A stretch of DNA of 64,000 nt. Source: Microbacterium sp. SA39 (GTDB lineage: Bacteria; Actinomycetota; Actinomycetes; Actinomycetales; Microbacteriaceae). Both the position numbers and the translations under genes were made by a program. The notes below the pieces were generated by a model. It had not been told where the DNA came from. It ran no database searches and was given only the letters and a program-made list of their open reading frames with translations. Below, piece by piece: positions 8,425 through 16,163 of the stretch (position 1 is its first letter; each line of letters opens with the position of its first letter). The stretch lies in NCBI RefSeq assembly GCF_000967865.1, contig NZ_JXRU01000039.1, positions 434,001-498,000 on the forward strand, written 5' to 3'.

Positions 8425-8886
8425 TCAGAGCGCCGCCGCCACCCCGGGCAGCAGCTTCGTCAGGATGCCGCCGAGCTGGCCTCGCTCCTCCTCGGTGAGT
8501 GGATCGAGCACGAGCTCGCGGATCTGCGCGACGTGCACCGGGGCGGCGGACCGCAGCAGTTCGCGCCCGGCAGGCGTGAGGGTCGCCGACAGCGTGCGCT
8601 TGTCGCTGCCGCACGGGGATCGCGTCACCCAGCCGCGCTCCTCGAGGGAATCCAGGGCGTGACTGAGGCGCGACCTGCTGAGCCCCGCGATCCGAGCGAG
8701 CTCGGTCATCGTCACGACGCCCTCGCCGCTGCCCGCCAGAGTGATGAGGATCGCGTAGTGCGCGTGATTCAACCCGGTCTCGGCCTTCAGAGCTCGGTCG
8801 AGCACCTGCGGCAGCAGCTGAACGAAGCGGATCGTGGGCAACCACGTCGCCATTTCGGCGTCGTCGAGTCGCCGGTCGTCCATCAC
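8425..8886 (-). CDS. MarR-family transcriptional regulator
   Basis: The 153-residue protein has the MarR winged-helix core: MTELARIAGLSRSRLSHALDSL as recognition region (about residues 60-85), then the wing RSPCGSDKRTLSATLTPAG. These dimeric repressors usually respond to small aromatic ligands. The start is GTG 8886, overlapping the ribA stop by 4 bases (ATG 8883 directly follows and is an alternative). The gene is thus the second gene of a ribA-marR operon and may respond to a flavin- or stress-related signal; that is inference. It converges with the surface-protein gene, leaving one base between stops. Confidence 0.88.
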   Translation of the reverse strand: MMDDRRLDDAEMATWLPTIRFVQLLPQVLDRALKAETGLNHAHYAILITLAGSGEGVVTMTELARIAGLSRSRLSHALDSLEERGWVTRSPCGSDKRTLSATLTPAGRELLRSAAPVHVAQIRELVLDPLTEEERGQLGGILTKLLPGVAAAL

Positions 8887-9542
8887 GCGGCGGAGAGGTC
8901 GAGGGTGTGGGCGGTGTGGTCGCGCTTGGCCTGCAGGTAGCGGGAGTTCGCGTCCGACAGGTGCACGGCGGTGGGAACGCGGTCGGCGACCCGGATGCCG
9001 AGGCGCTCCAGCTGCACGGCCTTGTCGGGGTTGTTGCTGAGCAGACGGATGCCGTCCACGCCCATGGCCGCGAGCATCTGCGCCGCGACCGTGTAATCGC
9101 GCTCGTCCTCGCCGTGCCCGAGCGCCACATTCGCCTCGTAGGTGTCGAGACCGGCATCTTGCAGGGCGTAGGCGTCGAGCTTCGCGTACAGGCCGATGCC
9201 GCGACCCTCCTGACGGAGGTAGAGCAGGAAGCCGCCCTCGTCGGCGATCCGCTCGACGGCCTCGCGCAGCTGCGGACCGCAGTCGCAGCGTTCCGAGCCG
9301 AAGACGTCACCGGTCAGGCACTCGCTGTGCGGGCGCGCGAGCGGCGCTTCGCCACCGGCATCCGCTCGTTCCATCGCAGACCGCCAGTCGCCGAGGCCGA
9401 GCAGCAGGTGCTCCCGGCCGTCGACCAGTCCGGCGAACGTGACCACGTCCGCCGTCGTGGCATAACCGTCGGCGAAGCGCAGCGGTACACGTACACGGGT
9501 CCGCTCGGTGGCCACCGGCACGACGGTTGAAGTTTCAATCAT
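8883..9542 (-). CDS. ribA: GTP cyclohydrolase II
   Basis: The 219-residue enzyme carries the RibA zinc site Cys75-(10)-Cys86-x-Cys88 (in GSERCDCGPQL) and the catalytic segment LYLRQEGRGIGLYAKL, then NNPDK near the C-terminus. It opens GTP to the pyrimidine precursor of riboflavin. Only the RibA half is present; the DHBP synthase domain (RibB) found in RibBA fusions is absent, and no other standard riboflavin gene is next to it. It is co-transcribed with a marR gene. It may be a second, regulated copy. Confidence 0.93.
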   Translation of the reverse strand: MIETSTVVPVATERTRVRVPLRFADGYATTADVVTFAGLVDGREHLLLGLGDWRSAMERADAGGEAPLARPHSECLTGDVFGSERCDCGPQLREAVERIADEGGFLLYLRQEGRGIGLYAKLDAYALQDAGLDTYEANVALGHGEDERDYTVAAQMLAAMGVDGIRLLSNNPDKAVQLERLGIRVADRVPTAVHLSDANSRYLQAKRDHTAHTLDLSAA

Positions 9543-9631
9543 GCGAGATGCAACGCGACGGGGCGGCCGCTATTCCCGGTCCGGTCGTGACGGCGGAAGA
9601 CGGGGGAGATCGGATGCCGGGAACGACTCGC

Positions 9632-9637
9632 TAGCCT
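9632..9637 (+). promoter_or_regulatory. -10 box, leaderless start of the rhodanese gene
   Basis: TAGCCT ends 6 bases before ATG 9644, the spacing expected when transcription starts at the start codon. Confidence 0.55.
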
Positions 9638-9643
9638 CGAAGG

Positions 9644-10480
9644 ATGAGCAGTCTTGTGAGCGTGTCCGAGGTGCAGGCCCTTCTGTCCGAGGGCGCACCG
9701 GTGCGGCTGATCGATGTGCGGTGGCGGCTCGACCGTCCGAACGGCCACGAGGACTACCTTCGGGGGCATATCCCCGGGGCCGTCTATGTCCCACTCGACA
9801 CCGAGCTCTCCACGCACGGCGAGCCTTCGGAGGGCCGTCATCCGCTGCCCACGACCGAGACGCTGCAGACCGCGGCGCGCCGCTGGGGCGTCCGGCAGGG
9901 TGACATCGTGATCGCCTACGACGACGCGAAGAGCACGGCTGCGGCGCGCGCGTGGTGGCTCCTCCGTCAGGCGGGCACTGACGTGCGGGTGCTCGACGGC
10001 GGCCTGCGGGCCTGGTCCGCAGCCGGCGAGCCCCTCGCGACCGACGACGTCGCTCCCGAGCCCGGAGACGTGATCCTCGACCCGATCGGTCGGGACGCCC
10101 TCTCGATCGATGAGGCCGCGGCGTTCCCGGCATCCGGCGTCCTGCTCGACGTGCGCGCCCCCGAGCGCTATCGCGGCGAGACCGAGCCGCTCGATCCGGT
10201 GGCCGGGCACATCCCCGGCGCCCGCAATCTCCCGACGATGCTGCACCTCGACGCCGAGGGACGTCTGCTCGATGCCGAGACCGTCCGCGCGAACTTCGCG
10301 CGGGTCGGTGTGACCGCAGGGACTCCCGTCGCCGCGTACTGCGGCTCTGGCGTCACGGCCGCGCACACCGCGCTGATCCTCAGTGAGGTCGGCATCGAGG
10401 CGAAGGTCTTCCCCGGGTCATGGAGTCAATGGTCGAACACGCCGGACCGGCCCGTGGCGACGGGCGATCAGCCCGGCTGA
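9644..10480 (+). CDS. Two-domain sulfurtransferase (rhodanese, SseA-type)
   Basis: The 278-residue protein has two rhodanese domains: an inactive N-terminal one (DVRWRLDRP, RGHIPGAVYV) and a catalytic C-terminal one with the persulfide cysteine Cys233 in AAYCGSGVTAAH. It should move sulfane sulfur from thiosulfate or 3-mercaptopyruvate to a thiophilic acceptor in the cytoplasm. The CGSGVTA loop is the one seen in many actinobacterial SseA/CysA proteins. The length is normal. The last 13 bases overlap the convergent HTH gene. Confidence 0.92.
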   Translation: MSSLVSVSEVQALLSEGAPVRLIDVRWRLDRPNGHEDYLRGHIPGAVYVPLDTELSTHGEPSEGRHPLPTTETLQTAARRWGVRQGDIVIAYDDAKSTAAARAWWLLRQAGTDVRVLDGGLRAWSAAGEPLATDDVAPEPGDVILDPIGRDALSIDEAAAFPASGVLLDVRAPERYRGETEPLDPVAGHIPGARNLPTMLHLDAEGRLLDAETVRANFARVGVTAGTPVAAYCGSGVTAAHTALILSEVGIEAKVFPGSWSQWSNTPDRPVATGDQPG

Positions 10481-11400
10481 CCGTCCTCTTCCTCTCGGGG
10501 ACCGTAACCCCAGCGCAGCTCGACGGCTCCCGGGCCGAAGGAGCGATGGAGCTGATGCACCGAACCGCTGCCGTTGAGCGACACCGGCGTGACCGTGACG
10601 CCGGCGGGGGTCTGGACGCGCTCTTCGCACCAGTCCGGCAGGGCATCGGGGTGGAACCGCGTCCAGACGAGCAGCTCCCGGCACTGACGGGACACGCCGT
10701 GACCCGTCTCACGCGTCGGCGGGTAGTCGGCGGGATACTCGACCGACCATTCCACCATCGTCGTCTCCGGGGCCGTCAACGGAGCATCGAGCTGGAAGAG
10801 CACGCCGTGCACCTCGCCGCTCTCATGCGAATACTCGCCGGCGAGATGTCCGCCCGACACCGCGGTGAAGATCGGCCGCGCGGTGCGCAGGCCCGGCGTC
10901 ACCTCGAGGAACGGGGTGGCGGTCACCACGCCGGAGGTCGCCTGGAGAAGACTCCGGGTGCTGCTGAACGACAGGTTGCCGTTCGCGTCGACGTCGGTCA
11001 CCGAATGCGTCGTCACCTCGCGCGATGCGTCGGGGTAGGGCGTGCCGAATGCGGCGTACGCCTCCTTGACCGCGTTCTCTATCGTCTCCTCGTTGAGCGG
11101 GAACTGACTCGGCCCGAGTGGTCCGGTCCGCTTCGTGGAGGGCAGGAGCCGGGTGAGCTCTCCCTCGCCGAGGTGGAGCAGGTCCTCGATGTCGGCCAGT
11201 GCGGCCATCGACTGGGCGCCCTCCGGGCTGCGGGCGCCCGAGCGCCAGTAGCTGAGCGTCGCCATCGAGACGCGGTTCCCTCGGCGCTTGAGTCGCTGCT
11301 GCAGCCACGACAGTGTGACGCCTTTCGCGTTGATCGCATCACGCAGCGCTCCGGCGAACGCGTCCGATGACGTTCCCGGAACGTCATATTCGAAACTCAT
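10468..11400 (-). CDS. HTH transcriptional regulator of unknown role
   Basis: I place the start at ATG 11400 because GAGGGGG lies 6 bases upstream; a longer frame begins at 11436. This gives 310 residues. Residues about 15-65 look like an XRE-type helix-turn-helix (TLSWLQQRLKRRG, then VSMATLSYWRSGARSP). The remaining 240 residues have no motif I recognise; they are beta-rich and contain two cysteines (RQCRELLVW, DWCEER), and may sense a ligand. It is tail-to-tail with the rhodanese, overlapping it by 13 bases. Confidence 0.75.
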   Translation of the reverse strand: MSFEYDVPGTSSDAFAGALRDAINAKGVTLSWLQQRLKRRGNRVSMATLSYWRSGARSPEGAQSMAALADIEDLLHLGEGELTRLLPSTKRTGPLGPSQFPLNEETIENAVKEAYAAFGTPYPDASREVTTHSVTDVDANGNLSFSSTRSLLQATSGVVTATPFLEVTPGLRTARPIFTAVSGGHLAGEYSHESGEVHGVLFQLDAPLTAPETTMVEWSVEYPADYPPTRETGHGVSRQCRELLVWTRFHPDALPDWCEERVQTPAGVTVTPVSLNGSGSVHQLHRSFGPGAVELRWGYGPREEEDGQPG

Positions 11401-11705
11401 CACACGCCCCCTCAGGTATGTGAAAGCCACAACCATAGAGTGAGCATACGACCGCGCACGTGCACCTCAGGGGACCGGGTGGGCGAGTGTGGTCATCGGC
11501 TGTGTCGTCGAAGGGCAGGGTGCCCGACCTTGCGCACGTCCAGTCCGATCGCAGTGAAGCCCCTTGCTGCGTTCGTCGTGAAGCCCGGTGATCGATCTGG
11601 GGAGATCCACCGGGCTTCACGAACACCTCTCTCGTGCCCTCCGACGCGTCGGCCCTGCGGCCCCGCGTAGACTGGGAGGAACACCCCGGAGGACTCTGGA
11701 TCGTC
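11401..11705. other. 305-bp divergent intergenic region
   Basis: This region separates two divergent genes and holds no open frame that looks real. It contains the HTH gene's promoter on the left, a long hairpin at 11578-11620, and TAGACT at 11666-11671 as likely -10 box for the DUF308-like gene. Confidence 0.6.
11578..11620. repeat. Long perfect inverted repeat
   Basis: GTGAAGCCCGGTG (11578-11590) and CACCGGGCTTCAC (11608-11620) are perfect 13-bp arms around a 17-base loop. The nearby GTGAAGCCCC at 11554 repeats part of an arm. It could be an intergenic repeat element or a regulatory hairpin. Confidence 0.7.
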
Positions 11706-12398
11706 ATGTCTGCCCCTGCCCGCGCATTCACCATGCGACACGTGCAACTGCTGCGCGCGCTCTTCGCCGCCATCGCCGCGCTGATGATCACCTTCTCCTC
11801 CGATCACTCGTCTCCCGTCGGACTCTCCGTGTTCAGCGGCTTCGTCTTCGTGACGGCCCTGGTCCAGGTGCTCGCCGCCTGGCTCGTGCTGCCGGAGGGA
11901 TCGCGGTGGTCCTACGTGCTCCTCGCCGCGCTCGGCGTCATCGCCGGCATGGCGACCGGCATCCCGGCGTGGCGCTCCGATGACCTCTTCTTCGTCGTCG
12001 TCTCGGCCTGGGCGCTCCTCAGCGGAGGGATCGAACTCCTCGCCGGCTTCCGCGCTCGCCGCACCGCCGATCCGCTGGCGCGCGACGCAGTGACGGTCGG
12101 CGCTTTCGGCATCCTCCTCGGCATCGTCCTCCTGCTGATCCCCGCCGGATTCATCCAGGAGTACACGATCGACAAGGCCGGCACGTTCCTGCTCTCCGGC
12201 ATCATCCTCGGCGTCGGCATGTTCGGCGGCTACGCCGCGATCGTCGCGGTCTTCCTCGGCATCGCCGGTCTGACTCCGAAGCGAGCGGATGCCGTGGGCA
12301 CGGCAGCGACCGACGACGCACAGCCGGTGGGTGACCGTGTCACGGCATCCGGCACCGATCAGAGCGCAGCCTCGGCCGAGCGCGGAGGAGAGCGATGA
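11706..12398 (+). CDS. DUF308-like multi-pass membrane protein
   Basis: I start at ATG 11706 (230 residues), with GGAGG about 14 bases upstream and TAGACT further upstream; a longer frame from 11634 would cross that -10 box. Six hydrophobic segments can be seen between residues 10 and 190 (for example LLRALFAAIAALMITF, SGGIELLAGF, IILGVGMFGGYAAIVAVFLG), followed by a hydrophilic tail of about 40 residues. The paired-helix pattern resembles the HdeD/DUF308 family of unknown function. It overlaps the next gene by ATGA. Confidence 0.75.
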   Translation: MSAPARAFTMRHVQLLRALFAAIAALMITFSSDHSSPVGLSVFSGFVFVTALVQVLAAWLVLPEGSRWSYVLLAALGVIAGMATGIPAWRSDDLFFVVVSAWALLSGGIELLAGFRARRTADPLARDAVTVGAFGILLGIVLLLIPAGFIQEYTIDKAGTFLLSGIILGVGMFGGYAAIVAVFLGIAGLTPKRADAVGTAATDDAQPVGDRVTASGTDQSAASAERGGER

Positions 12399-12748
12399 GC
12401 GACGAGAAGCCGACCCGCCGAGACATCCTGCGGCCGCTGCACCTGCTCGGCATCGCGCTGGGTTGCGGCGTGTTCGCGATGGTCGTCACCCTCGTCACGA
12501 CCGGCGCATTCACCCTCCGCGTCAATACGGCGATCGCCGAGGGGACCTACGACGGGCTGACGCCCCTGGCGCTCGCGCTGGTCGTCGGCGGAGGTGCGTT
12601 CATCGCGACGCTGCTGATCCTCGCGATGCTGATTCTCGCGGTCGATCCCGCCGAGGTGACGAAGACCATCGACCGTCCTGTTCTGTACGACCCGGAGCCG
12701 GACGACGACGCGGGCTCGGACAAGCCGGAGCGCCCGGCATCCCCCTGA
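12395..12748 (+). CDS. Small two-helix membrane protein
   Basis: This 117-residue protein has two membrane helices (about residues 16-38 and 55-83) separated by a short loop, and an acidic proline-containing tail (EPDDDAGSDKPERP). I do not recognise the family. Its start overlaps the stop of the DUF308-like gene by 4 bases, so the two are probably made together and may form one complex. Confidence 0.7.
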   Translation: MSDEKPTRRDILRPLHLLGIALGCGVFAMVVTLVTTGAFTLRVNTAIAEGTYDGLTPLALALVVGGGAFIATLLILAMLILAVDPAEVTKTIDRPVLYDPEPDDDAGSDKPERPASP

Positions 12749-12844
12749 ACATCCGATCAAAGCCTCTCTCGCTAAGTGACTGTCTCGCTGTAGTCCCTGA
12801 CTTTCGGCGAATCGCTCTGTCCGATCGTCTGTAGACATCCGAGG

Positions 12845-12911
12845 TCTGGTGTCACACACTGTCTCGTGACGCGTCTCGCATGATCGAACTGCGAGACCGC
12901 ACGGCACCAGA
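12845..12911. promoter_or_regulatory. Nested inverted repeats upstream of the GH95 gene
   Basis: An outer pair TCTGGTG (12845-12851) / CACCAGA (12905-12911) encloses a perfect inner pair GTCTCGCA (12873-12880) / TGCGAGAC (12890-12897). They sit 31 bases before the GH95 start, so could be an operator or a leader hairpin. Confidence 0.5.
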
Positions 12912-12941
12912 TGATCAACGATGCTCCGGAGGTTTGCTGTG

Positions 12942-14312
12942 ATGATGGACCCCATTTCCCGCCGTCAGGCGCTCCAGGTGGGCGGTCTCGCCCTCCTCGC
13001 TCCTTTCGTCCCTCAGTTCCTCGCGGCTCGGCCCGCCGCGGCCGCCACCTTCGGGTCGGGGACTTCCCTGCGGGCCGTCGCGGCCGGCGCGATCCCTCGA
13101 CCTGAGCTGTCCACGCATGCGCTCTGGTACGGCACTCCCGCTACCAGCTGGGAGACCCAGGCGCTCCCGATCGGCAACGCCCGACTCGGGGCCAAGCTGT
13201 TCGGCAACCCGGATGCCGAGGTGATCCAGTTCAGCGAGCAGAGCTTCTGGGGCGGCGTCAACGACTACGACAACGCCCTCGCCGGTCAGCCCGACGGTGC
13301 CTACGACACGAGCGTGACGGGGTTCGGATCGTTCCGCGACTTCGGTGAGGTCACCGTGTCGTTCGGCGCGCGGACCGCCGTCTCGTCTCCCGGCGGCCCG
13401 TACACCGTGTCGGGCGGCGAGAGCGTGGAGAAGACCTTCGACGGCGACTCCGGTACCAAGTGGTGCCTCATCGCCCCGCCCGCCGAGGTGATCTGGCAGG
13501 CCGACCTCGCCGAGCCCGCAGCAGTGGCCTCGTACTCGCTGACCAGCGCGAACGATGTGCCCGCCCGGGACCCGCAGGACTGGCGTCTCGAGGGCTCGAC
13601 CGACGGCACGACCTGGACCACGCTCGACACGCGCAGCGAGGCGCCCTTCGCGCAGAGGCGCCTCACGAAGACGTTCTCCTTCTCGAACACGACGGCCTAC
13701 GGCCACTTTCGGATCGTGTTCGCGCCCAAGGCCGGGGTCAGCCACTTCCAGGTGGCCGAGGTCGCGCTCGGCGGCGTGGACCTGGCGCGGGGGAGCGCGG
13801 TGTACGTGTCCTCGCCGAGCGGACACGCCGACGCGCTCGTCGGCAGCATCGACGCCGACCCGACGACGGTGTGGGAGGTGGCGGATGCCGGTGCCGGAGC
13901 GATCTGGCAGGTGGAGCTCGCTGCGAAGCTCGCGCTGACCGGCTACGTGCTCACGAGTGCCCCGGACCAGCCCGACCGGGATCCCCGCAACTGGATGGTC
14001 TCCGCATCGGACGACGGGCTCACCTGGAAGGCGCTCGACAGTCGCAGCGATGAGATGTTCCCGGAGCGCGGTTCCGGACGGACGTTCTCGTTCGCGAACT
14101 CCACCGCCTTCCTGATGTACCGGATCACGTTCGCCGCACCGGCATCCTTCCGTCTCGGCGGCGTCGCGTTCACCGCGAACGGGTTCAGCACCGCGGGGGC
14201 GCGCGCCGTCGTCGACTACCGGCGTGCGCTGGACATCGCGGACGGCACGCACAGCGTGCATTTCGCGTCGGCACAGGGGACCGTGCTGCGCGAAGTCGCG
14301 ACGCCGACGTGA
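12942..14312 (+). CDS. GH95 alpha-L-fucosidase-like enzyme, N-terminal fragment (frameshifted)
   Basis: The start at ATG 12942 has GGAGG 9 bases upstream. The fragment opens with a twin-arginine signal (SRRQALQVGG, then a hydrophobic run and AAAA). Residues about 55-130 begin the GH95 N-terminal domain (WYGTPATSWETQALPIGNARLG). Two F5/8 C (discoidin-like) modules then interrupt that domain (about residues 140-255 and 270-390; motifs DPQDWRLEGSTDG and DPRNWMVSASDDG), and it resumes at VVDYRRALDIADGTHSVHF. The frame then ends prematurely after VLREVATPT. The rest continues in another frame. Confidence 0.8.
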   Translation: MMDPISRRQALQVGGLALLAPFVPQFLAARPAAAATFGSGTSLRAVAAGAIPRPELSTHALWYGTPATSWETQALPIGNARLGAKLFGNPDAEVIQFSEQSFWGGVNDYDNALAGQPDGAYDTSVTGFGSFRDFGEVTVSFGARTAVSSPGGPYTVSGGESVEKTFDGDSGTKWCLIAPPAEVIWQADLAEPAAVASYSLTSANDVPARDPQDWRLEGSTDGTTWTTLDTRSEAPFAQRRLTKTFSFSNTTAYGHFRIVFAPKAGVSHFQVAEVALGGVDLARGSAVYVSSPSGHADALVGSIDADPTTVWEVADAGAGAIWQVELAAKLALTGYVLTSAPDQPDRDPRNWMVSASDDGLTWKALDSRSDEMFPERGSGRTFSFANSTAFLMYRITFAAPASFRLGGVAFTANGFSTAGARAVVDYRRALDIADGTHSVHFASAQGTVLREVATPT

Positions 14313-16135
14313 TCGCCGTGCGCTTCACGACCGATCGACCCGCAGCTCTCAGCGCGCTGATCGCATTGACGTCGAAGCAGGAAGGGGTGACCACCGCGGC
14401 CGACGCCGCAGGTCGACGGCTGAGCTTCTCCGGTGTCATGGCCAACCAGCTCGCCTACGCCGCCGTCGTGAGCATCGCCGAAACCGACGGAGAGGTCCGC
14501 GCCGAGGCAGGCGGATTGCGCGTCAGCGGAGCATCCTCCCTCACGCTGCTGCTCGACGCGCGCACCGACTATCGCCTCAGCGCCGCGCACGGCTGGCGCG
14601 GAGCGGCACCCGCGCCCGTGATCGAGAAGGCGCTGGTTGCGGCATCCGCTCGCTCCTGGGACGACCTGCGGTCGGCCCACACCGAGCAGGTCACCGCGCT
14701 GATGCAGCGGGCGAAGGTCGAGTGGGGTCGATCCGACGTCGCCACCCTCGGCCTGCCGACGGACCGCCGGCTCGCGCGGTACGCGAGAGGCGAGTCCGAC
14801 CCTACGCTCGAGCAGACGCTCTACTCGTACGGACGCTACCTGCTGCTCAGCTCGTCCAAGCCCGGCGGCCTCCCCGCGAACCTGCAGGGGCTGTGGAACA
14901 ACACCAACCAACCGGCGTGGGCGAGCGACTATCACACGAACATCAACATCCAGATGAACTACTGGGGCGCGGAGACCGCCGACCTCCCGGAATCCCACGA
15001 GGCGCTGGCCGCCTTCATCCGCGAGGTGGCGGTTCCCAGCCGCGTCGCGACGAGCAACGCCTTCGGAGCGGATGTCCGCGGCTGGACGGCTCGCACCTCG
15101 CAGAGCATCTACGGCGGCAACGCGTGGGAGTGGAACACGATCGCCAGCGCCTGGTACGCGCAGCATCTCTACGAGCACTGGGCCTTCACACAGGACAAGA
15201 AGTATCTGCGTGACCTCGCCTACCCGCTCATCAAGGAGATCTGCGAGTTCTGGGAGGACCAGCTCAAGGAGCTGTCCGACGGCACGCTGGTCGCGCCGAT
15301 GGGCTGGTCGCCCGAGCACGGTCCGCGCGAGGACGGCGTGATGCACGATCAGCAGATCATCTGGGACCTGTTCCAGAACTACGTCGAGTGCGCGGAGGCA
15401 CTCGACATCGACGAGGCGTATCGCGAGACGGTCGCGGGCATGCAGGAGAGGCTCGCGCCGAACCGGATCGGTCGCTGGGGGCAGCTGCAGGAGTGGCAGA
15501 CCGACCGCGACGATCCGGCCGACATCCACCGGCACACCTCCCACCTGTTCGCGGTGTACCCGGGGCGCCAGATCACCCCGGAGACCCCGGAGTTCTCCGC
15601 CGCGGCGCTGGTGTCGCTGAAGGCGCGCTGCGGCGAGAAGGAAGGGGTGCCGTTCACCGCCGCGACGGTCTCGGGCGACAGCCGGCGCTCGTGGACCTGG
15701 CCGTGGCGGGCGGGACTGTTCGCCCGCCTCGGAGATTCCGAGCGTGCCGGGATCATGGTGCGCGGCCTGCTCACCTACAACATCCTGCAGAACCTGTGGG
15801 CGAATCATCCGCCGTTCCAGCTGGATGGGAACTACGGCATCGTCGGGGCGATCGTCGAGATGCTCGTGCAGAGTCATGGCGGGGTGATCCGGTTGCTGCC
15901 GGCCGTCCCCGCGGACTGGGCGGCGAGCGGGTCGTTCGAGGGGTTGCGGGCGCGAGGTGGGTATCGGGTCTCCTGCACGTGGCGTGACGGAAGGGTCGAG
16001 TCCTACGACGTCGTCGCCGACCGGGCGCCGAACATGAGCAACGTGATCGTGGTCGTCAACGAAGAACGGCGCAAGGTCAAGCCCGGCAACGCGACGAACG
16101 GCAAGCCGATGCGCGATCTCGGTCCGGCGGAATAG
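14309..16135 (+). CDS. GH95 alpha-L-fucosidase-like enzyme, catalytic fragment (frameshifted)
   Basis: This frame continues the same protein: VIAVRFTTDRPAALS follows on from the N-terminal half at homologous spacing. It holds the GH95 (alpha/alpha)6-barrel. The catalytic asparagines are in HTNINIQMNYWGAE, the glutamate in GWSPEHGP and the aspartate in FQLDGNYG, all as expected for an inverting fucosidase/galactosidase. The apparent GTG at 14309 overlaps the upstream TGA, but it has no good ribosome-binding site and the fragment lacks a signal peptide. I read it as one gene broken by a short indel near 14290-14310, or a sequencing error there. Confidence 0.82.
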   Translation: MIAVRFTTDRPAALSALIALTSKQEGVTTAADAAGRRLSFSGVMANQLAYAAVVSIAETDGEVRAEAGGLRVSGASSLTLLLDARTDYRLSAAHGWRGAAPAPVIEKALVAASARSWDDLRSAHTEQVTALMQRAKVEWGRSDVATLGLPTDRRLARYARGESDPTLEQTLYSYGRYLLLSSSKPGGLPANLQGLWNNTNQPAWASDYHTNINIQMNYWGAETADLPESHEALAAFIREVAVPSRVATSNAFGADVRGWTARTSQSIYGGNAWEWNTIASAWYAQHLYEHWAFTQDKKYLRDLAYPLIKEICEFWEDQLKELSDGTLVAPMGWSPEHGPREDGVMHDQQIIWDLFQNYVECAEALDIDEAYRETVAGMQERLAPNRIGRWGQLQEWQTDRDDPADIHRHTSHLFAVYPGRQITPETPEFSAAALVSLKARCGEKEGVPFTAATVSGDSRRSWTWPWRAGLFARLGDSERAGIMVRGLLTYNILQNLWANHPPFQLDGNYGIVGAIVEMLVQSHGGVIRLLPAVPADWAASGSFEGLRARGGYRVSCTWRDGRVESYDVVADRAPNMSNVIVVVNEERRKVKPGNATNGKPMRDLGPAE

Positions 16136-16163
16136 TCCGGGCGGCGGAGGGCTTGTCCCTAGG

